From contig JAGDXN010000001.1 of the NCBI GenBank assembly GCA_023256455.1, forward strand, positions 13,294 to 18,797: a DNA stretch of 5,504 bases, written 5' to 3'. Source of the DNA: Cuniculiplasma sp. (GTDB taxonomy: Archaea; Thermoplasmatota; Thermoplasmata; Thermoplasmatales; Thermoplasmataceae). Under the pieces are notes generated by a model. That model searched no databases and had not been told where the DNA came from. It worked only from the letters and a program-made list of their open reading frames with translations. Positions within the stretch are counted from its first letter, which is position 1. The number at the start of each line of letters is the position of its first letter. Position numbers and translations under genes: made by a program. Positions 1 to 5,242 of this stretch are shown here, piece after piece.

Positions 1-111
1 TGAGGTTGCGCCGCGCCTTACGGCTTCTTTTGCATATTCTACCTGAAACAGCCTTCCATCTGGTGAAAAAACTGTTATTGCTCTATCATAAGCCATCTGT
101 CCCTGTTGCAT
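1..111 (-). CDS. psmA: 20S proteasome subunit alpha, N-terminal fragment (runs off the left edge)
   Basis: The first 37 codons of the archaeal proteasome alpha subunit are present, read leftwards from an ATG at 111. Alpha subunits form the outer heptameric rings of the cytoplasmic 20S proteasome and gate entry of unfolded substrates to the beta-ring proteolytic chamber. The peptide begins [20 protein letters not shown] and continues with LFQVEYA, the hallmark N-terminal signature of alpha subunits; as I recall it, this is almost the same as the T. acidophilum protein. The gate-stabilising residues Tyr8, Asp9, Pro17 and Tyr26 are all present. The start is supported by family alignment and by a Shine-Dalgarno GGTGAT just upstream (115-120). 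About 195 further residues should lie left of the window. In many archaea psmA is followed by SBDS and exosome genes, so that order may continue beyond the edge; this is inference. Confidence 0.97.
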   Translation of the reverse strand, partial: MQQGQMAYDRAITVFSPDGRLFQVEYAKEAVRRGATS

Positions 112-114
112 TTA

Positions 115-120
115 ATCACC
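115..120 (-). promoter_or_regulatory. Shine-Dalgarno sequence of psmA
   Basis: On the minus strand GGTGAT is followed by TAA and the psmA ATG. It matches the 3' part of the archaeal consensus GGAGGTGATC, which explains the short distance to the start codon. It supports the ATG at 111 and implies that psmA has a leader, unlike the apparently leaderless genes elsewhere in the window. Confidence 0.7.
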
Positions 121-155
121 GTAATCCCTTAATCTCTCGGCATAATAAACCTTTT

Positions 156-167
156 CTAATTTTTAAG
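156..167 (-). promoter_or_regulatory. Probable TATA box of psmA
   Basis: The minus strand reads CTTAAAAATTAG, an AT-rich archaeal TATA-like element centred about 51 nt before the psmA ATG. Initiation about 26 nt downstream would give a leader of roughly 25 nt that keeps the Shine-Dalgarno sequence. A second candidate (TTTATTA, near 142-148) would start transcription inside the Shine-Dalgarno sequence and is less attractive. Confidence 0.4.
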
Positions 168-189
168 CAATTATTAACTCTATCTGCTC

Positions 190-200
190 TTTATAATATT
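190..200 (+). promoter_or_regulatory. Probable TATA box of nreA
   Basis: TTTATAATATT is the best TATA-like element upstream of nreA. Initiation about 26 nt downstream would fall near 221, leaving a leader of about 26 nt before the TTG start at 247. No convincing Shine-Dalgarno sequence lies in that leader. The element sits about 25 bp from the candidate psmA box on the other strand, so the two promoters are back to back. Confidence 0.45.
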
Positions 201-246
201 GTATGAAAATGAATAAGGTTATTAGCGCATTTCTCATGTAAAATTA

Positions 247-1428
247 TTGTTTCCGTACTGCAGTTCCTGCAAGGGCACAAAAAATATGTGCGGTTTGAAT
301 CATTGCCCCATACTGGAGAATATAGGGGATCTCTTACCCGCAAGAAGAATTATAAGGGGGCACATCGAAACGGAAACACCCCCTGGAGTTTTTGTAGGTA
401 CATACGGTTATCCTCAGGTATATGCAGGCCCGACAGCAATGTTTGAAAGGGATTTCTGGGATTACAGTTCAGACAAATTCGGCCTTTCAATGGAAAAGAT
501 CATCTCAATCCATTCCAACATATACAGAACAGGTTCAAAAGTTAACATTAGAAAGGTGGATGAAAGGCTAAAAATTAACCTGATGGAAAGTTCGTCCTCT
601 GTGAAACCACTGGAAATATCCTTCGATGGACGGATGGCCCAATCTGAGAAGGTGAGAGAAAGTTTCTTTGAAACACCTGTTGGACCACTGGCATTTATGG
701 AAAATCTAAAGATACAGGGAAATCCCAAAATACCAGGCAGAGTAGACTATTTTTACAATGATCCCTATGAAAAAGCCTCAGAGGCTGTATGGGAACTCTT
801 CAGGTCAAATATGGGCATCTCCTATATTCAGAATCTCCTGACCGCTGGAGTTCTTGGTGTAAAAAATGAAAGGAAGATGGTTCCAACAAGATGGGCAATT
901 ACGGCTACAGACGATATCATATTCAAAAAGCTAAAATCATCCATAATAAGGAATCCATGGGTTGACAGCATAGAGTTTTATAGCAGGTCTTTTCTTGGGA
1001 ACGCCTTTCAAATCTTTATTTTCCCGGGAAGTTTTTCCTTTGAAATGCAGGAAAGGTGGAATAAAGGCTCACTCTGGGGCGAGGGAGGGGTAGAGATGGA
1101 TTATGAGGGAATTGAAGGCAGGAAGAATTATGCATCGGCCATTGCAGGTGCATACTACGCAGCAAGGCTCTCTGTTTCACAGAACCTCTATGGAAGGGGA
1201 AGGCAGGGAAAGATCATTGTGATGAGATCTGTGGGCAATGAATATTATTCCCCTCTTGGGGTTTGGGTAATAAGAAGAACTGTGGAGGAGGCAATGAAGC
1301 AAAGGCCTGTAAAATTCAGTTCCAGGGATGAACTGATCAGGGAAATAAGGCCGATCATAACGGAAGGTTTTACCATTTCAAAAACCATGCGTGAAATGGC
1401 AGTACAGAGGAAACTGGAGGATTTTTAA
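247..1428 (+). CDS. nreA: NreA-type archaeal DNA repair protein, Zn-finger and C-terminal PCNA-binding motif
   Basis: A 393-residue protein of the archaeal Nre family (DUF650/DUF651 type). In haloarchaea NreA has been linked to DNA-damage resistance and to binding the sliding clamp PCNA; its biochemical activity is unsettled. An N-terminal zinc-binding motif is formed by Cys5, Cys8, Cys15 and Cys20 (CSSCKGT, then MCGLNHCP). Other recognisable stretches are VPTRW (212-216) and ITATDD (218-223). The last seven residues, QRKLEDF (387-393), fit a PIP box, QxxLxxF. The start is TTG at 247: an in-frame stop lies at 223-225, the only other in-frame candidate would be ATT at 229, and a downstream ATG would lose the first two cysteines. 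The length is typical of the family. The next gene begins 2 nt after the stop, so the two are probably co-transcribed and translationally linked. Confidence 0.9.
   Translation: MFPYCSSCKGTKNMCGLNHCPILENIGDLLPARRIIRGHIETETPPGVFVGTYGYPQVYAGPTAMFERDFWDYSSDKFGLSMEKIISIHSNIYRTGSKVNIRKVDERLKINLMESSSSVKPLEISFDGRMAQSEKVRESFFETPVGPLAFMENLKIQGNPKIPGRVDYFYNDPYEKASEAVWELFRSNMGISYIQNLLTAGVLGVKNERKMVPTRWAITATDDIIFKKLKSSIIRNPWVDSIEFYSRSFLGNAFQIFIFPGSFSFEMQERWNKGSLWGEGGVEMDYEGIEGRKNYASAIAGAYYAARLSVSQNLYGRGRQGKIIVMRSVGNEYYSPLGVWVIRRTVEEAMKQRPVKFSSRDELIREIRPIITEGFTISKTMREMAVQRKLEDF
1416..1420 (+). promoter_or_regulatory. Shine-Dalgarno sequence of the TatD-like gene, inside nreA
   Basis: GGAGG lies 10 nt before the ATG at 1431. 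It is also part of the nreA codons for Leu390, Glu391 and Asp392, within the predicted PCNA-binding motif. It supports the chosen start and indicates internal translation initiation on a shared mRNA. Confidence 0.75.
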
Positions 1429-1430
1429 AT

Positions 1431-2264
1431 ATGACAGGGAGAGTATTTGATAACCATTTTCATCTAAATTATAATGGAAATTTTGTGGAAAGCGCAAAGA
1501 GATTTAAAAAAGCAGGTGGGACTTCAATAAATCTGACAAATCTTCCGGATTATTCCATCCCCGTGAGGGACTATTATGAAACAGTTTACCAGAGAACCAT
1601 AGCCATGGCTGAAAGGGTATCAGTGGATCTCCAGATGGATGTTGTGGTTACCATAGGCCCCTACCCCCTTGATCTCATAAATCTCTCAAAAAATATGGAA
1701 GAATCTGTAGAAATGGTTAAGGAAGGGATAATGAGAGCAATAAGGCTGTGTGATATGGGAAAGGCAAACGCCATTGGAGAAATAGGCAGGCCACATTTTC
1801 CAGTGGATTCAAAATATATGGAAAAATCCAATGAGATTCTGGAGTACGCATTCTCCCTTTGCAAAGATTCAGGTATTCCTGCAATCCTTCATACGGAAGA
1901 TTTGAATGAGGAAGGAATAAGGGAGATAGAAAATATGGCCTCAAGGGCAGGTATGAAGGGTGAAATGGTTGTAAAGCACCATGCAAAGCCTGAAAATTTA
2001 AGCGTAAATTCATCCATAAATATGTCCATACCTGCAAACAGATCGGATTTGAGAAAGGCACTGGAAACGGGAAAATTCTTTCTCATGGAGACAGATTTTG
2101 TTGATGACCCTTCCAGGCCGGAAAAGTACCTGCCTGCAGATGCTGTGCCAAACAGGGCAATATGGATTGAGCAGGAATATGAGGAAAGGGGAAGGGAGAT
2201 CCTCCAAAAGGCATTTGTTGAAATTCCCAACAAACTCTTCGGTGAGGAATCTTTCAAATATTGA
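1431..2264 (+). CDS. Archaeal TatD-like metal-dependent hydrolase (COG1831 type)
   Basis: A 277-residue predicted cytoplasmic TIM-barrel hydrolase of the amidohydrolase/TatD superfamily. It resembles the archaeal COG1831 group in its opening (DNHFHLN, then AGGTSINL), in GEIGRPHFPV and in DPSRPEKYLP. The expected metal ligands are all visible: His9 and His11 (HxH on strand 1), Glu117 (GEIG), His154 (HTED), His183 or His184 (KHH) and Asp222 (METD). The enzyme is therefore likely active with a divalent metal pair. Bacterial and eukaryotic TatD proteins are DNases, but the substrate of the COG1831 group is not established, so nuclease activity is an inference. The gene starts 2 nt after nreA with a good Shine-Dalgarno sequence, pointing to a shared transcript and possibly a DNA repair role. 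Length is normal and no defect is seen. Confidence 0.88.
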   Translation: MTGRVFDNHFHLNYNGNFVESAKRFKKAGGTSINLTNLPDYSIPVRDYYETVYQRTIAMAERVSVDLQMDVVVTIGPYPLDLINLSKNMEESVEMVKEGIMRAIRLCDMGKANAIGEIGRPHFPVDSKYMEKSNEILEYAFSLCKDSGIPAILHTEDLNEEGIREIENMASRAGMKGEMVVKHHAKPENLSVNSSINMSIPANRSDLRKALETGKFFLMETDFVDDPSRPEKYLPADAVPNRAIWIEQEYEERGREILQKAFVEIPNKLFGEESFKY

Positions 2265-2314
2265 TTTACTAATTGAAATCCTGCGTAACTTTGAATGTGA
2301 AAATACCCAATGAT

Positions 2315-2328
2315 TTTATTTAAAAATA
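2315..2328 (+). promoter_or_regulatory. TATA box of gins51
   Basis: TTTATTTAAAAATA is a strong archaeal TATA-like element. Its left part lies at about -28 to -19 relative to the ATG at 2343, so transcription should begin at or next to the start codon, giving a leaderless mRNA. No Shine-Dalgarno sequence is present between it and the ATG, which fits. It means gins51 can be expressed independently of the upstream pair. Confidence 0.6.
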
Positions 2329-2342
2329 GATATACCTGATAG

Positions 2343-3011
2343 ATGGTTCTCACAATTGCCGAAATAGACCGGATTTCAAGGGAAATAAGGGATTATTACC
2401 GGCAGGAATCGGCAAGTGTGCAGATTCAGAAAATACGTGGGAACTTTTATGAGAGTGTAAAGGAGGCCCTCGAATCTCTGGAGGAGATGGCGAGAACAAA
2501 CATCAGTCCAGAAAAAATCGATGCTTATAGAAGGATAATGGATAAGAAGGACATAATGGAGAAGAATCTGAGGAACTTCCTTCTTAAAAGATATGAAAAA
2601 ATTTTAAGGGATTCTCTTTTTGAAATAGGCTCAACCGTTCTTGAAAAGCTTACACAACAGGAAAAACATTTCATTATGGAAAAACATAACGAAATGCAGG
2701 ATTATATTGAAAGTATTGTAAATCCTGGAAAGCAGACGAAAGTGGAAGCTGAATCACAGGCTGTTGTTGAAAAGGTCGAGACTGAACATGATAAGGAATC
2801 CAATGATATTAATGAAAACAGAGTGGAGAGAAAACTTGTGCCTGTTGCAATAACAGCAGATTATCTGCCGGTTGCAACATCCTTTGGTGATTTTTATTTT
2901 CATAAAAACGACATCGCATATATTCCCGAGGAATCTGCCCAGCTTGTAATTGCAAGAAAATTTGGGCATCTCGTAATAACAGACCAATCCGGCGATAATA
3001 AAATAGATTAG
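2343..3011 (+). CDS. gins51: GINS complex subunit Gins51 (Sld5/Psf1-like)
   Basis: A 222-residue archaeal GINS protein. GINS joins MCM and a Cdc45/RecJ-like protein at the replication fork as the replicative helicase assembly. The order is a helical A domain (about 1-126, with basic-acidic helices such as EIDRISREIRDYYRQE), a charged linker (about 127-163), then a small beta B domain (about 164-214). The B domain begins at LVPVAI and includes GDFYFHKNDIAYIPEE and ARKFGHLVI. A before B is the Gins51 order; Gins23 has the reverse. The T. acidophilum Gins51 is reported to form a homotetramer, so this protein probably acts without a Gins23 partner, though the window alone cannot show that. The start is supported by the TATA box placed for a leaderless transcript. 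It lies 78 nt after the TatD-like gene in the same direction. Confidence 0.9.
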   Translation: MVLTIAEIDRISREIRDYYRQESASVQIQKIRGNFYESVKEALESLEEMARTNISPEKIDAYRRIMDKKDIMEKNLRNFLLKRYEKILRDSLFEIGSTVLEKLTQQEKHFIMEKHNEMQDYIESIVNPGKQTKVEAESQAVVEKVETEHDKESNDINENRVERKLVPVAITADYLPVATSFGDFYFHKNDIAYIPEESAQLVIARKFGHLVITDQSGDNKID

Positions 3012-3040
3012 AATCAATTCACTAAAAAATAATCAAATTA

Positions 3041-3070
3041 ATTTTGAAAAAATTTTGTATTAAAAATTTT
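3041..3070 (+). terminator. Oligo-T terminator region after gins51
   Basis: The non-template strand carries several T4 runs interleaved with A-tracts (ATTTTG, AATTTTG, AATTTT) 30-59 nt after the gins51 stop. Archaeal RNA polymerase terminates at such T-rich non-template tracts without needing a hairpin. AAAATTTT occurs twice (3049-3056 and 3063-3070), so the tract is T-rich on both strands and could serve both convergent genes. Confidence 0.5.
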
Positions 3071-3093
3071 CAGGTTCAGGGTTTAACTGAACC
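3046..3093 (-). terminator. Hairpin plus T-rich terminator of the surface protein gene
   Basis: Reading the minus strand past the stop at 3102, a perfect 7-bp stem GGTTCAG/CTGAACC (3087-3093 with 3073-3079) encloses a 7-nt loop. It is followed by T-runs of five and six (3070 down to 3046). This resembles an intrinsic terminator and lies 8 nt after the gene. T-tracts alone may be enough in archaea, so the role of the hairpin is inferred. Confidence 0.55.
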
Positions 3094-3101
3094 CATCATA
3101 T

Positions 3102-4934
3102 TTACTTCCTTCTTATGTAGAAGGCTACACCTACTATTACGACAACTGCCACAATGGCTGCGCCTATGGTTATGATTAAACCATCATTTAAGGGCTGGGA
3201 CGGTGATGTTGGGGATGTGGGTGATGTGTATGGTGTTGTGCTTATCTCTACTGTATGGTTAGAGAAGTGGGGTATGTGCAGTATTACCACATCTCCGCTG
3301 CTCTCTGTGTATACAGCAAAGGATGCGTTTGTGCTGCTTGTAATGTTAAGTATATTGCTCATTGATGTAACAGACACTATCTGGCCGTCAAATTTCAGAT
3401 ATACGTTTGTTGATCCGTTAAGGAACTGTTTTGAAAGGAATATCATCACATCTGTGCCTGTGTGGTTTCCCTTTGTGGCAGAGAATGTCAACACTGCCTT
3501 ACCGTGGGTTATTTCACTTACGTTTGACTGTACAGATGAATTGAAACCGACCGTAAAGTTACCGAAGTTTGTTGATCCATTTATTACCATCTGGGCTGCT
3601 ATTTTTCCCTTCTGAATGGCATCATTTATGGCCACTCTGTACTTTCCAAGATTGCTTAATCCAGGAGGTGAAAGGAAATGTATCAATGCAGTTCCGCTTG
3701 TTTTCAATGTGATTGTCTGTCCCTTAACTGAGAGATTACCGCCATCGATCATGAGAAGTTCTGTCACATTTGAGGTTTCAATTCTCACAGCAGCTGTTCC
3801 TGAATGGAATTCATGGTCAAATCCAAGGACTGCCTTCTCCTGAACGTCACCATTTGATGATACAAGGGATGCATTTACCTTGAGATTCACGTTGTTTGTC
3901 TTAAAGTATGTTACGTTTGCTCCTGCCGGTGCAACTATGGTTGCAGTTCCATTATTCACAACAAGTGTTCCCTGTGCCACAGGGTTATCGTGCACGCTTA
4001 CTATGTAGGAATTGTTTGCATAGAGGAACAACGATCCAAAGGTTTGAACAGAGTTGAGCTGGAAGTTGGGAATGTTCATGCCCTGGCCTATGGTTCCATT
4101 ACCTGTTACCATCATGGATGCAAATACCTCATGCATGGATCCGTCTCTCTTAAGTTTGAGATCGCTCAATGTTCCGGTGGTTGCGTTGAAGTTGAACTGC
4201 ACATCCCTGCCTGAAACATTTCCTGTACTTGCGTTGTATGTGAATTTCTCTGAAAGCCTGTCTTTCTCATATTTCTGTATGAGGTTGTTCAGGTTTCCTG
4301 ATGTTACAAACACTGACACAAGGGGCATCATAGATGAATAGGTCATGGTTGAGGTGTTCTGATCAACAACAAGTCTGTAGCCATTATTATTCATTTGTAC
4401 GACACCATCTGTAATGAAGAATCCTCTGAAACTTCCGTTTTCAATAACATACTCGTTCAAGTGCAAACCAAGGTATGTGCTCATGGAAAGACCTCCAAGG
4501 TTTGAATCCTCTGAGGATTTAATCTTGAATCCGTAGCTTACTTTTTGAGCCTTTTCATTCAAATTGACTGTCATATTGGCCTTTGAAGTTGTGCTGCCGT
4601 ATGTGACCAGTGCAATTGCCTTTGGTTCTTTGCTTCCGAAAACCATTACCTTGCCGTTATCAAAGGAAAAAGCACTGTTTGACATCATTCCTGTCATGGC
4701 TGGGGCAGATCCATTTATGTTTATGGCACCTGTGAGGTTTACATTTCCATTCTCACTCATATAGCTTACATTTCCTATAAATCCGGTTGTGTTGCTGTAG
4801 GTCAGGGTGAAACCATCCAGGGTCTTCATGTTAAGGGAAGAACCTGAGGATGATGCCGCATTAGACAATGCGAATGCACCCCCACTCATGAGCAACACTG
4901 AAACCGCAATTATTGCAATTATTGTTTTACTCAT
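3102..4934 (-). CDS. Secreted, membrane-anchored, sequon-rich surface protein of unknown family
   Basis: I do not recognise this 610-residue protein. A Sec-type signal peptide is visible: Lys3, a hydrophobic core at about 4-16 and a likely cleavage after Ala22 (AFA) or Ala27 (NAA). The ectodomain (about 28-565) is rich in Asn, Ser, Thr, Gly and Val, looks beta-rich and has about 26 Asn-X-Ser/Thr sequons. I see no cysteine or tryptophan in the whole protein. A Thr/Ser/Pro stalk with three TSP units (about 566-581) leads to a transmembrane helix (about 586-607) ending in RRK. The expected topology is therefore outside the cell with a short basic cytoplasmic tail. A cell-surface glycoprotein role (envelope, adhesion or sensing) is inferred from architecture only; no catalytic motif is evident. 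It is a single-gene unit with its own TATA box and terminator. The ATG at 4934 lacks a Shine-Dalgarno sequence and is probably leaderless. Confidence 0.85.
   Translation of the reverse strand: MSKTIIAIIAVSVLLMSGGAFALSNAASSSGSSLNMKTLDGFTLTYSNTTGFIGNVSYMSENGNVNLTGAININGSAPAMTGMMSNSAFSFDNGKVMVFGSKEPKAIALVTYGSTTSKANMTVNLNEKAQKVSYGFKIKSSEDSNLGGLSMSTYLGLHLNEYVIENGSFRGFFITDGVVQMNNNGYRLVVDQNTSTMTYSSMMPLVSVFVTSGNLNNLIQKYEKDRLSEKFTYNASTGNVSGRDVQFNFNATTGTLSDLKLKRDGSMHEVFASMMVTGNGTIGQGMNIPNFQLNSVQTFGSLFLYANNSYIVSVHDNPVAQGTLVVNNGTATIVAPAGANVTYFKTNNVNLKVNASLVSSNGDVQEKAVLGFDHEFHSGTAAVRIETSNVTELLMIDGGNLSVKGQTITLKTSGTALIHFLSPPGLSNLGKYRVAINDAIQKGKIAAQMVINGSTNFGNFTVGFNSSVQSNVSEITHGKAVLTFSATKGNHTGTDVMIFLSKQFLNGSTNVYLKFDGQIVSVTSMSNILNITSSTNASFAVYTESSGDVVILHIPHFSNHTVEISTTPYTSPTSPTSPSQPLNDGLIITIGAAIVAVVVIVGVAFYIRRK
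3202..3228 (-). repeat. Three 9-bp units encoding a Thr-Ser-Pro stalk
   Basis: Three contiguous 9-bp units (3202-3210, 3211-3219, 3220-3228) encode TSP three times just outside the membrane helix of the surface protein. The units differ at third codon positions. Such short in-frame repeats can vary in number between strains and would alter the stalk length. Confidence 0.7.
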
Positions 4935-4950
4935 AAGGAAGATATCAGGT

Positions 4951-4960
4951 CATATATTAA
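4951..4960 (-). promoter_or_regulatory. TATA box of the surface protein gene
   Basis: The minus strand reads TTAATATATG centred about 22 nt before the ATG at 4934. Initiation would fall at or a few bases around the start codon, consistent with a leaderless mRNA and the absence of a Shine-Dalgarno sequence (the bases before ATG are TCTTCCTT). An alternative element, CATAAAT near 4964-4970, would give a leader of only about 7 nt. Confidence 0.5.
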
Positions 4961-5211
4961 CTGATTTATGGTACATTGGAATAGTACGCTTTGGAATCAG
5001 TAAAATTCAGGTTTATGTTGAGATTTGGAACTGATTTTTCTATCCATGGATGGTTGTTTTAGTTTGAATAATATCTATTTTAAAACAATTCCTGAAGCCT
5101 TAAAATTGCTGTTATTTTTTAACCATTGCAACCTCATATTCCTTAAAAATATCTACCAAATACAGAGACATCAAATCCGAGGGTTATGGATTTATTGAAA
5201 TGTAGAACTAT

Positions 5212-5242
5212 GTTAATTAGGTTGAAATCAATACTAATTAAC
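5212..5242 (+). promoter_or_regulatory. Inverted repeat and probable TATA box of rnpB
   Basis: GTTAATTAG (5212-5220) and CTAATTAAC (5234-5242) form a perfect 9-bp inverted repeat with a 13-bp spacer. Nested almost symmetrically inside is TTGA/TCAA (5222-5225 and 5228-5231). If the RNA starts near 5243, the left arm sits at about -31 to -23, where an archaeal TATA box belongs, and the right arm at about -9 to -1. The promoter role rests on position; the start site is inferred from where RNase P RNA similarity begins. Confidence 0.45.

Larger units (their letters stand above)
4935..5242. other. Divergent intergenic region, no gene seen
   Basis: About 308 bp separate the leftward surface protein gene from the rightward RNase P RNA. 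I find no convincing coding frame, tRNA or other RNA gene here. The region is AT-rich. It holds the candidate promoters of both neighbours, three evenly spaced ACTGATT motifs (4960-5036), a 10-bp palindrome ATCCATGGAT (5042-5051) and a dyad abutting the RNase P RNA (5212-5242). The stretch from about 5052 to 5205 holds nothing I can assign. Confidence 0.6.

Noticed and set aside
6..206. 66-residue open frame on the plus strand
   Set aside because: It is antisense to the psmA start and to its promoter region; the minus strand gives an unmistakable proteasome alpha N-terminus.
286..288. ATG as an alternative start for nreA
   Set aside because: Starting there would remove Cys5 and Cys8 of the zinc-binding motif that the family conserves.
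1889..2353. 154-residue open frame on the minus strand
   Set aside because: It is antisense to the TatD-like gene, crosses the gins51 TATA box and start, and its product has no recognisable features; the plus-strand gene has all family motifs.
3012..3101. Hairpin between the convergent genes as a small RNA gene
   Set aside because: The 7-bp stem followed by T-runs is adequately explained as a terminator, and no promoter points into it.
3154..3615. 153-residue open frame on the plus strand
   Set aside because: It is the antisense shadow of the surface protein gene, which has a complete signal peptide, stalk and anchor in the other strand.
5042..5051. Palindrome ATCCATGGAT as an operator
   Set aside because: It is a single 10-bp palindrome far from both presumed start sites, with no second copy; no support beyond symmetry.
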